Source: Candidatus Peregrinibacteria bacterium UBA1369
GTDB lineage: Bacteria > Patescibacteriota > Gracilibacteria > UBA1369
Length of the DNA: 48,662 bases
Assembly: GCA_002305925.1 (NCBI GenBank)
Contig: DBRL01000018.1
Location: 1 to 48,662, forward strand
Reading direction: 5' to 3'
Position numbers and translations under genes: made by a program. Below are positions 41,036 through 48,662 of the stretch, piece after piece; the stretch's first letter is position 1; each line of letters opens with the position of its first letter. Under the pieces are notes generated by a model, which saw only the letters and a list, made by a program, of their open reading frames with translations, was not told the origin of the DNA and did no database searches.

Positions 41036-44000
41036 TTATTCGGTTACCCGGAAGAATTTGCCGGCGCTGCGGCCGAACACCTCGGGGAAATAGGTTTCCT
41101 GTGCCAGGGCTGGCAAATCGGCGAATTCACCAACGGACGTGGCGCGCAGGTAATAATCCAGTTCATAGACGCCGCGCGGCAGATAGTCGGCGAAATACAT
41201 CATCCGGTCATCGCGCACTTCGGAATGATTGAAGTACCAGCTTCCCGGGCAGTAATAATCACAACTGTCTTCTTCCACCAGAAACTGTTCGGAGGTTTTC
41301 AGGTTGAAATCAATTCCTTCCAGACCGGCGGGCAAGAAGTCTTCAATCATCACATAATGCCTGTCTTCGGGAACTATCACGGTCAACCGGCCATGAATGT
41401 TCTGGCCCACCTGTATCGACTCCAGGGGACTTTCCAGCTTTTGGTCGTCAATGGCGTAGTATTCCTGCAGCACTTCCAGACCTTCGCTTTCGGCCTTCAG
41501 CTGATCGAGCGGCAGATAGTATTTCAGATTCATATCATAATACATTCTGCCTTCGCCCGTTCTCTGGGCGGCCAATTCATTGTCGAGGTTGTTGGGCAGC
41601 AGATCGGAAAGGGGAATTTCGACCTCCTTCACGTCGAAGAGATTCTCGCTGGTATAGGAGGTGTCCAGAACGTTTTTGCCGTTGAGTTCGACGGTTGCCT
41701 GGAAGGCGGGGGACAGTTCCTTTGAGCTTTCCAGATATTCAATCATCGCCAGGAGACTGACTGCGGTTTCCTGGGTGGTGGAGAAATGTCCGCCACGGCG
41801 CTCGCGCAGCAACGACTGGATGATCTTTGGCAGCAGGGGATTATCGCTGTCCACGCGATTGAGGGCCTTTAGAATAACGGCGGTGCTGCGGGTGTTGGTG
41901 TCAAAGAGGGCAAACTCCAGATTTCTTTCCTGGAAGGCCACGCCCCTGGGCGTCTGTAGGGCGGAGTTCTCAAGCTCCTCGCGCAGTGCGGTCAACTTTC
42001 CGGCCGAGCCGGTGTCATCTTCAGCGGGCAGCAGACCGTAGGCCATCAGCAGATAGGCCCGGGAGAGCAGGCTCAACTGATCGCGCTGTTCATAGAGATT
42101 GTTGAGCAGGCCGGCGTCGTGCTCGCCCAGTTCGGCCAACACATAGAGGACAAAAGCTCTGGTGTTCAATCGATATTGCAGGCTGAAGGCAGGGTTCTCC
42201 TTTTGAGTAAGAAAACTGGTCAGATATTTCCTGGCCGAATCCAGGGCGGATTGATCCACCGTATAACCGGCCTTGCGGGCCTCAAACATGGCCATGGTCA
42301 CATGGGCGGTCAGATAGGCGTTGCTGGTGGAATTGAGCCAGAGACCGAAGCCGCCGTTGCCCTGCTGATTTTTGTAAAGCTGTTGCAACCCGGTGCTGAC
42401 ATATTCGTCGAGGGATTTTTCATCAATATTTTCCAGAGTGATTTTTCCGGTGTTGAGCAGCCGTTTCACTGCGACATTGGGGAGAATGGCGGAAGCGATC
42501 TGTTCCGAACAGCCGTAGGGGAATCGCACCAGATAATCCAGACCCTCGGTGATCGCCCCGGCCAGGGTTGCGGCAGAGGAGATCTTCAGCGATCCGTTTT
42601 CGGTATTCAGCCCCTGGGGCAGCCAGACCTGTTCGATCTGACGATCATTATCGCTAAGAACTTTCCCCATGGCCACAATTTCAGGCATCGAGGCCTCTTT
42701 GACGGGCAATTTCATTTCAATACTGTCGCCGCGCTCGCCTCCATTGGCCACCGCCGTGAAAGCCAGCGTTGCTTCTCCGGCCTGGCCAACCGCAATCAGC
42801 CAGTCAACCTGCCGCGAACCCTTAGGCTCCACGCGCACGGTCTTCTCGGCGCCCCCGTCCCCGATTTCCACGCCCGCCGCCTCCAGAGTGACGCGCATGT
42901 TCTGGGCCTCATCGGTGTAGTTGTGTACCAGGGCGGAGATCTTCATCCGGTCACCGCGGGTCAGGAAACGTGGCAGCACCGGGCGCACCAGAATGTCCTT
43001 GGTGGCCAGGAATGAATATTTGTTGCTGCCGACCAGGGTTTTGGCCTCGCGGCTGTCGTCACTGATGCCGATGGCCAGCACCTGCCAGGTGGTCAGATTA
43101 TCGGGAAGCTGGAATTCCAGCGTGCCTTCTCCGGAAGCGCCGGTCAGCAGAGTGGACTGGAAAATGGCCGTATCCTTGAAAATGCCACGTTTGGCCAACT
43201 CTCCTCCGCCTCCGCCCTTCATACCGGCTTCCACCTGGACATTGATCCGCGATAGCGCCTTGGTCAGGGTGTGGGCCAAATTGACTCCCAGCACACGTTT
43301 TCGATAGAAGACGTTGAGCAGGTCGGCCGTGACGCTTTCGGTCAGGCTGAGTACGCTTTCATCGACCACGGCCACGGACAGCTCAGCCGGCAGGGTCTTG
43401 CCGCTGTGATCTTTGGTCAGGAAGTTCAGTTTCACTTTTTCGCCCGGGGCATAGCGCTCCTTGTCGGCCGATATTTCAATCTGCAGTTTTTTGCTCTCCG
43501 TATTGACCTGCAGGGTGGTATAGCCGACCTTGAAGGCGGCTACCGTCCTTTCGTCCGGAGCTCCCTCGGCGGGTTCGATCAGCCCGGCGTCATAGGAAGA
43601 CCCCTTCACCAGCACCACCGAGACAAAGGCATTGGGCAAAAATTTCTCGGTGATGGGTATTTCGATGGTATCGGAATTGGATTGCAGTTTGACCACCTTG
43701 TAATCCAGCACTTTGTCACGCTCCTGGGTGACCAGGGCGTAAACGTCCTTGTAAGGGGATTTGACCAGGATTTTTGCCGTGTCGCCGACGCGGTATTCCA
43801 TTTTATCGGTGACCAGCTCAATCTTGTCATTATTTTCCGATCCCCAGTTGATGAAATCTCCGGAGCTCACATATACCGTAGTGGAACTCTTCACCAGGTT
43901 GCCGGCGCCGTCTTTGCCGGCAGCCTGTACTTTGTAGACACCGCCCTTGGTGATGGCAAATTCCACCGAGGCCAGGCCGTCGTCATCGCTGCTGACCGTC

Positions 44001-47000
44001 TTTTTTTCTATTTCCTTATCGTCGTAGCTGTTCTCAAAATAATAACCGCCATCGACATTCTTGCGTTTGACGGTATTCCAGCTGCGCTCGTAGAGGGTGA
44101 CTTCGGCCTGTTTGCCGGACAGAGGTTTGCCTGCACGGTCCACGGCCAGAATTTCAAATTTGGCCGGTTTGTCCGTACCGACGATATAGTCGAAACTTCT
44201 GATACCCAGGTAAAAATCCCCCTGATGTACCGGGAAGCTCAGACGGTTGGAGACGCTCTGATGATTGGCATCGGTGACGGAAACCTCCAGGGTGTAGATC
44301 TGGCTCATTTTCTTGTCAGAGATATTCAGCGGCAGTTGCAGGGCGGCCTTGCCCGAGGAATCGGCCTTGGCCGAGCCCTGGCTGACCACCTCGCTCCCGC
44401 CCATACAGCCCCAGTAGCAGAAATATCCTTCATCGGCAAAGCTGAACCAGCTTCCGGCCAGCTTGGCCGCCACCTCCTCGGGCAGGAAGAAATAGTAGTC
44501 CTGGGCCTTTAGCGTCCATTTGATTTCAGCATCTTTCAGCGGCGCGCCAAAGAAATAGGCCGCCTGCACGTCAATCTTGGCTGTCTGTCCGTTGACATAA
44601 TCTTCGCGATCGGAGGTCAGATCCAGCTTGTATTCCGGCTTGCGGTATTCATAGACCTTAAATGAAGCGTTGGCCCAGCGCAGCCATTCGGGGCCGGGCA
44701 CGTCCAAAAGCTCGGCGCGCAGGTAGAAATCACCGGTGGCGATGTCGGCGCCGAGCATAAATTTGTCTGCGAAAGTACCGTTGGCGCTGAGGGCCAGTTC
44801 CTGATTATAGATCTCATTGCCGTTGGGGTCGTCAACCGTCACGCGCACCTTTTTCACGTCCGGCAGTCGGAAACGGTAATCCTTTTCCTGGCGAACAATG
44901 CCTTTGAAATAGACCTCCTGGGCCGGCCGGTAAATCGGGCGGTCAGTATAGAAGTAAGTATAGTATTCTGGCGCAAGCTGATCATTGCTGATATTGAAAT
45001 TCCAGGGAGCGATGCCCTCGCTCCAGCTGGAATGGACAAAGGCCACGTCATTTTCCCGTTCGCCAAAGACCAGATAATCCGTCCAGTAATCCTCTTTGGC
45101 GGGAGGCAGTTTGAGTGTGGCAACCCCATTCAGGTCGGTTTCACTTTCGGCGACCTGTTTGCGGCCACGGTCCAGTACGCGGATTTTTTGGCCCGACAAA
45201 GGTCGGCCATCGTGCAGGTCGGTAGCCCAGACCACCAGCTCGTTGAGACTTGATTTCAGGGCCAGGGAAGTGCCGGAGACGATAAATAGATTTTTCAGCA
45301 CCTGCATTTCTTCATGGCAGCCGGGCTTGTCGGTTTCCCATTCGTAGAGACAGACCGTGCTGGTTACGTTCGGATTGCTGATTTCCATATAGTAGAAGCC
45401 GCTGCCCAGTTTATTGCCGCTCAGCTTGTCGAGATTGAGTGGGCTGTGGCCGCGATTGTTGAAACCCAGTTCAATCGGTAGACGTGCTTCATGGTCGGGG
45501 CCGCCGAATCTGCCCATTTCTATGGAGCGGTAGTCGATATAACCGTCAAAATAGAGTTCGGCAAACTGTTCAGGGGTCAGTTTTTTCAGCCGCACATCGG
45601 CATAGTCGGCATTGACCGACTTTAGATAAAAGAGGCTTTCTTTATTACTGTCCAATACGCTCAAATCTGTGCCTGTTTCCACAGTTAGTGATGGCTTGTA
45701 AGCCTTGCTGGTGAATTTTAATTCACCGGGCTGGTCGAGGACATTGCCCAGTATGTCTTTCACTCCCGGTGCGATGGTCACCGTGTAATCCGTAGAAGGA
45801 AGGAAATCATAATCAATTTCCACTTCACCTTCGCCGTAGCTGTAAACCAGTGGTTTCCCCGCCTGCCCATCTTCGTCACGCCGTTCCGGCGTAATACTGA
45901 TCTTGCCGCGGAGGGAGCGCAGGTCAACCGGATTGCTGTAGGTGAAGAGAACCCGTGCCAAATCCTCGCTATTCTCTCCGTCATTGACCGCGGTAAGCAG
46001 TTTGAATTGGTCCATCACGCGGAAGTCGAAATTGCGGTCCTCCAGGGTTGTAAGCGGTCCTTCGGCAGATTTTAGTCCATTTCGGACCTCCAGGAAATAA
46101 TTGCTGCCTGCCTTCATGGCCTGCTTTGGGGTTACCACCAGCATTTTTGCCAGTTCTTCGGTCGTTGGCGGCTCGGGCTGGGCATCGGTTCTCTCCATTT
46201 CAGCCTTGCTGTCCGCCGAGTCTTCTTCAAGAGGGATTTCTTCATAGGTATTCATTTCCAGAAGATCCATGGAACGCTGCTGCTGGGCTTTCCAGTCCTG
46301 CAGTGTGAAATATCGCACTGTCACTTCTTCTACTGCATTTTTGTTGTCATCGACGCGATGCAGCTTGATATTGTCACCGGCGCTGACCAAATCGATTTTT
46401 TGATTGAAAGAAATAACAAAATTGCTCCCCGGGGAAATCCGGTAATTGCTTTGGGTGTCGCTGGCCAGCATGTCGAGGACAACGGGGCGTGCCGTTTCAA
46501 AGGTCGAAACAAATTCCTCCTCGGTATAGCCGCCGTCGAGAACGGAAGTTCCCTTGGGCACCGTCACGGTGTAAGTGGTGGCCGCGGCCAGTTTTTCGGG
46601 ACGGAACTGCAGGGTGGAAGTCCCCAACCATTTAAACTGCCCCCGCACGGCAGGCTCAATCCTGATCTCGGGGAAGCGTTCGCGGCCGCCCTCCAGGGTG
46701 GTCAGGCCGGTCATGGGACGGTCAAACATAATGTTGATCTGGGCGTCGGCGGGGATCTCCGTGCTGCCGTCGTTGGGGGTGAGCAGTACCACCCTGGGGG
46801 CGGCTACTACTTTATAATATTCGCTGTATTCTGTTGGCAGCGGTTTGCGCAGGAGACTGGTGGCCTCGGTGCCGATGGTCACCTGATAGGTTTCACCGAT
46901 TTTCAGAGGCTGATCCGGTCGGAAGTACATTGAATTACCCTGCCATTCCAGTTTGCCGGCCGTCTCGGGCTTGACACGGAAAGCCTTTTCCACCGAGGCG

Positions 47001-47404
47001 TTATCCATCAGCTGGTCAAAGGTTATTTTCAGCGGTGCGTTGACCGAAATATTGCGCGACGCGCCTTTCAGCACATAGCCACGCACGGTTGGGGCGGGTA
47101 TGAGCGGATAGGCCAGGACTCCTGCCAGCACCAGTATCACCAGTGCGCCGAGGGCTGTCGCCCAGCCGCGCACGCGCAGGTCGGCCCAGAAGGAATTTTT
47201 CTGCTCCTTTTTCTCCGTTTTGTCTTTTGTCATGGCTTGATGTTTTGCTAATAATTTATTTTTTAAATCTTGGGCGAAGCGCGGGTCGGCCTCGGAGGGC
47301 TTGTTGTCCATGATGCCCGAAACCACGTCGGCGACGCGTTTGTCCACCGGCTTGCGGTCAAGCATTTTCTCCAGTTCCCTGCTTTTTTTGTGGGGCCAGA
47401 TCAT
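41036..47404 (-). CDS. Giant membrane-anchored alpha-2-macroglobulin with cytoplasmic N-terminal region
   Basis: 2122 aa. Residues 1-80 are charged and presumably cytoplasmic, with DPRFAQDLKNKLLA near 40-53; a single helix spans ~81-102, and the rest is extracytoplasmic. Ig-like/Big_5 domains (~110-450) lead to macroglobulin MG domains (YTDRPIYRPAQEVYFKGIVR, then KYRLDLT-like repeats), the A2M domain (GASGEGTLEFQLPDNLTTWQVLAIGIS) and the thioester domain with PYGCSEQ near residue 1630. The Cys and Gln needed for the covalent bait-trap thioester are present. Bacterial A2Ms trap attacking proteases. The usual partner PbpC is absent; the gene starts 3 bp after a sigma-factor gene. Confidence 0.93.
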   Translation of the reverse strand: MIWPHKKSRELEKMLDRKPVDKRVADVVSGIMDNKPSEADPRFAQDLKNKLLAKHQAMTKDKTEKKEQKNSFWADLRVRGWATALGALVILVLAGVLAYPLIPAPTVRGYVLKGASRNISVNAPLKITFDQLMDNASVEKAFRVKPETAGKLEWQGNSMYFRPDQPLKIGETYQVTIGTEATSLLRKPLPTEYSEYYKVVAAPRVVLLTPNDGSTEIPADAQINIMFDRPMTGLTTLEGGRERFPEIRIEPAVRGQFKWLGTSTLQFRPEKLAAATTYTVTVPKGTSVLDGGYTEEEFVSTFETARPVVLDMLASDTQSNYRISPGSNFVISFNQKIDLVSAGDNIKLHRVDDNKNAVEEVTVRYFTLQDWKAQQQRSMDLLEMNTYEEIPLEEDSADSKAEMERTDAQPEPPTTEELAKMLVVTPKQAMKAGSNYFLEVRNGLKSAEGPLTTLEDRNFDFRVMDQFKLLTAVNDGENSEDLARVLFTYSNPVDLRSLRGKISITPERRDEDGQAGKPLVYSYGEGEVEIDYDFLPSTDYTVTIAPGVKDILGNVLDQPGELKFTSKAYKPSLTVETGTDLSVLDSNKESLFYLKSVNADYADVRLKKLTPEQFAELYFDGYIDYRSIEMGRFGGPDHEARLPIELGFNNRGHSPLNLDKLSGNKLGSGFYYMEISNPNVTSTVCLYEWETDKPGCHEEMQVLKNLFIVSGTSLALKSSLNELVVWATDLHDGRPLSGQKIRVLDRGRKQVAESETDLNGVATLKLPPAKEDYWTDYLVFGERENDVAFVHSSWSEGIAPWNFNISNDQLAPEYYTYFYTDRPIYRPAQEVYFKGIVRQEKDYRFRLPDVKKVRVTVDDPNGNEIYNQELALSANGTFADKFMLGADIATGDFYLRAELLDVPGPEWLRWANASFKVYEYRKPEYKLDLTSDREDYVNGQTAKIDVQAAYFFGAPLKDAEIKWTLKAQDYYFFLPEEVAAKLAGSWFSFADEGYFCYWGCMGGSEVVSQGSAKADSSGKAALQLPLNISDKKMSQIYTLEVSVTDANHQSVSNRLSFPVHQGDFYLGIRSFDYIVGTDKPAKFEILAVDRAGKPLSGKQAEVTLYERSWNTVKRKNVDGGYYFENSYDDKEIEKKTVSSDDDGLASVEFAITKGGVYKVQAAGKDGAGNLVKSSTTVYVSSGDFINWGSENNDKIELVTDKMEYRVGDTAKILVKSPYKDVYALVTQERDKVLDYKVVKLQSNSDTIEIPITEKFLPNAFVSVVLVKGSSYDAGLIEPAEGAPDERTVAAFKVGYTTLQVNTESKKLQIEISADKERYAPGEKVKLNFLTKDHSGKTLPAELSVAVVDESVLSLTESVTADLLNVFYRKRVLGVNLAHTLTKALSRINVQVEAGMKGGGGGELAKRGIFKDTAIFQSTLLTGASGEGTLEFQLPDNLTTWQVLAIGISDDSREAKTLVGSNKYSFLATKDILVRPVLPRFLTRGDRMKISALVHNYTDEAQNMRVTLEAAGVEIGDGGAEKTVRVEPKGSRQVDWLIAVGQAGEATLAFTAVANGGERGDSIEMKLPVKEASMPEIVAMGKVLSDNDRQIEQVWLPQGLNTENGSLKISSAATLAGAITEGLDYLVRFPYGCSEQIASAILPNVAVKRLLNTGKITLENIDEKSLDEYVSTGLQQLYKNQQGNGGFGLWLNSTSNAYLTAHVTMAMFEARKAGYTVDQSALDSARKYLTSFLTQKENPAFSLQYRLNTRAFVLYVLAELGEHDAGLLNNLYEQRDQLSLLSRAYLLMAYGLLPAEDDTGSAGKLTALREELENSALQTPRGVAFQERNLEFALFDTNTRSTAVILKALNRVDSDNPLLPKIIQSLLRERRGGHFSTTQETAVSLLAMIEYLESSKELSPAFQATVELNGKNVLDTSYTSENLFDVKEVEIPLSDLLPNNLDNELAAQRTGEGRMYYDMNLKYYLPLDQLKAESEGLEVLQEYYAIDDQKLESPLESIQVGQNIHGRLTVIVPEDRHYVMIEDFLPAGLEGIDFNLKTSEQFLVEEDSCDYYCPGSWYFNHSEVRDDRMMYFADYLPRGVYELDYYLRATSVGEFADLPALAQETYFPEVFGRSAGKFFRVTE

Positions 47405-47407
47405 GGG

Positions 47408-47992
47408 CTAGAAAAGGTTATTTAGATCAGGTTTGATTTTGCGCAGGACGCGGTAAAGAATGATTCCAACATTGCTTTCGGTCAGGTTCATCGCCAGGGC
47501 AATTTCGCGGTTCTGCAGGCCGGCAAAAAACTTCATCTGCAGTATGCACAGTTCCCGCTCGGGCAGTCCGTCCATCACAGTTTTTACTTTTTCTTTCAGT
47601 TCGCTCTGCTCGGCCAGTTTGCCCGGCTGGGCCAGTTCGCCTTCGTCCCTGATTTGCGCGCCCTCGTCCAGCGGCAGCAGCTCGCGCTTCCGTCCCGAAC
47701 CGTAAAAGTCAAAAATCACGTTGCGGGCCACCGTAAAGAGCCAGGCGGTGAAACCATGGCCGCGCTCCTCATAGCTGCGGATGTTTTCCAGCACGCGCAG
47801 AAAGATGTCGCTGACAATGTCCTCCGCCGCTTCCCGTGAACCGACCCGGGACATCACAAAGGCATAGACTTTGGGAAAGTAGAAATCGTAGAGGGTGGCG
47901 AAAGCCTGACTGTCGGTCTTTGCCGATTCAACAATTTTGGGATCCAGTTTTTCCAAGGCCGAAGTCACAAGTTCCCTCAATTTATATGCCAT
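47408..47992 (-). CDS. ECF-type sigma-70 family RNA polymerase sigma factor
   Basis: 194 aa from the ATG at 47992; an in-frame TTG at 48004 is possible. Region 2 (FATLYDFYFPKVYAFVMSRVGSREAAEDIVSDIFLRVLENIRSYEERGHGFTAWLFTVARNVIFDFY) and region 4 (LCILQMKFFAGLQNREIALAMNLTESNVGIILYRVLRKI) are both present, with an acidic linker between. ECF factors are usually held inactive by a membrane anti-sigma protein encoded next to them. Here the next gene is the membrane macroglobulin, 3 bp away, suggesting cotranscription and functional coupling. Confidence 0.94.
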   Translation of the reverse strand: MAYKLRELVTSALEKLDPKIVESAKTDSQAFATLYDFYFPKVYAFVMSRVGSREAAEDIVSDIFLRVLENIRSYEERGHGFTAWLFTVARNVIFDFYGSGRKRELLPLDEGAQIRDEGELAQPGKLAEQSELKEKVKTVMDGLPERELCILQMKFFAGLQNREIALAMNLTESNVGIILYRVLRKIKPDLNNLF

Positions 47993-48077
47993 TTGCGGTG
48001 CCAAGACAAGTTCATCATCAATGCGCCGGCTGATTTGAAAACTGTCGCCGTTGGCAAAGCATTACAAAAAAGTTCCT

Positions 48078-48662
48078 TTATTTCCAGAAGCCCTTATTTT
48101 TATTGAGGTCCAGCCCACTCTCCTCGGCCAGGCTCTGGTAGAGCTGTTTCTCCTTGCGCGAAAGCTTGGTGGGAATTTCTACGTTGATTTTGACGTAATG
48201 GTCTCCCTTTTCGCCGCTGTGCAGCTTGGCCACGCCATACCCCTTCAATTTGAAAACCTTGCCCGGCTGGGTGCCGGCGGGAATTTTCAGGGTGACCTCC
48301 CCCTGCAATGTTTTGACTTTTATTTCTCCGCCCAGAACGGCCATCAGCAGGCTGATGGCAGCAGGTGCGTGTATGTCGTAGCCGTTTCTAACCCATTCCT
48401 TGTGCGGGGCCACGCGTATATGTACATAGAGGTCACCGGTCGGGCCGCCGTTTACGCCCGGTTCACCGCGTCCGGACAGCCGCACCACCGAATCGTTGTC
48501 CACGCCGGCCGGGATTTTGACTTTAATGCTTTCGGATTTTTTTTCGCCGCCCTGTCCGGGGCGGGTGATGATCAGTTCTTTTTCGCAGCCGAACGCGGCC
48601 TCCTCAAAGCTGACGCGCAGATTAAATTCCAGATTGCGCCCGCGGCGGGGGCCGTTGCTGCG
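48078..48662 (-). CDS. DnaJ-family chaperone, C-terminal part (cut by window edge)
   Basis: The frame stays open to the edge, so this is the C-terminal ~195 aa. Two beta-sandwich substrate-binding domains are visible: LEFNLRVSFEEAAFGCEKELIIT, then SIKVKIPAGVDNDSVVRLSGRGEPG, GDLYVHIRVAPH and IHAPAAISLLMAVLGGEIKVKTLQGEVTLKIPAGTQPG. The zinc-finger insertion of standard DnaJ (four CxxCxGxG) is missing between the first strands, where a short RPGQGGEKKSE loop sits instead. It is therefore a zinc-less (CbpA-like or type II) J-protein. The J-domain lies outside the window. Confidence 0.9.
   Translation of the reverse strand, partial: RSNGPRRGRNLEFNLRVSFEEAAFGCEKELIITRPGQGGEKKSESIKVKIPAGVDNDSVVRLSGRGEPGVNGGPTGDLYVHIRVAPHKEWVRNGYDIHAPAAISLLMAVLGGEIKVKTLQGEVTLKIPAGTQPGKVFKLKGYGVAKLHSGEKGDHYVKINVEIPTKLSRKEKQLYQSLAEESGLDLNKNKGFWK

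Noticed and set aside
43271..44512. A 413-aa plus-strand ORF inside the macroglobulin gene
   Set aside because: Antisense shadow of a clearly conserved A2M region; no domain or start context of its own.
1..48662. CRISPR array
   Set aside because: No regularly spaced direct repeats of 23-40 bp with unique spacers were seen, and no cas genes.
1..48662. Alternative genetic code with UGA read as Gly (as in Gracilibacteria)
   Set aside because: Conserved genes such as the glycosyltransferase end at TGA at the expected place, and no conserved gene needs UGA read-through.

Overview
This 48.7-kb window of moderately GC-rich DNA is densely packed with bacterial genes on both strands. Short intergenic gaps, several convergent gene ends that overlap, and starts without a Shine-Dalgarno sequence suggest a small streamlined bacterium. 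Together with the ArgRS subtype, the isolated ComEC-type hydrolase, the L,D-transpeptidase with an Ig-like domain and the LPATG and SLH surface proteins, my best guess is a Patescibacteria (CPR) lineage. That assignment is inference; I saw no rRNA and cannot name a phylum. UGA behaves as a stop codon.

Layout. 0.2-2.8 kb (minus): ComEC-like metallo-beta-lactamase hydrolase and an LPATG surface protein. 3-8 kb: ArgRS with an N-terminal B3/B4-like domain, an unknown 458-aa protein and a membrane protein. 8.2-15.5 kb: tRNA-Cys, a 1567-aa SLH surface protein with about nine D/N-rich repeats, a perfect 40-bp palindrome, a second SLH protein with a C-terminal hydrolase-like domain, and tRNA-Ser(GCU). 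15.7-20.3 kb: dCMP deaminase, GNAT plus M14-like pair, AEC transporter, SET-domain protein, DUF378 protein, three copies of a REP-like repeat, tRNA-Ser(UGA) and a stand-alone winged-helix regulator. 20.3-36 kb is a housekeeping core: CtpA protease, YmdB phosphodiesterase, RecA, RecX, NusA, a PilB/GspE ATPase, DprA, FtsE, a Xer recombinase, NrdR, an L,D-transpeptidase and a UvrD/PcrA helicase. 35.9-41 kb: a histidine-rich leader peptide with a transcription attenuator ahead of a GNAT plus AstE-like pair, two small minus-strand genes, a GT4 glycosyltransferase and a polyprenol/diacylglycerol kinase-like protein. 41-48.7 kb (minus): a 2122-aa alpha-2-macroglobulin immediately downstream of an ECF-type sigma factor, and a DnaJ-family C-terminal fragment cut by the window edge.

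Several genes connect functionally. PilB, DprA, RecA and the ComEC-like hydrolase all belong to natural DNA uptake and recombination. RecA, RecX and UvrD are repair proteins. CtpA, L,D-transpeptidase, FtsE, the SLH proteins, the LPATG protein, the glycosyltransferase and the macroglobulin concern the cell envelope.

The most unusual points are: (1) the His-codon leader and attenuator controlling an acetyltransferase/deacylase pair; (2) the sigma factor followed 3 bp later by a membrane-anchored macroglobulin whose cytoplasmic tail may act as an anti-sigma domain; (3) the B3/B4-ArgRS fusion; (4) a perfect dyad filling the spacer of the recA promoter; (5) the tRNA-Ser-associated REP-like repeat.
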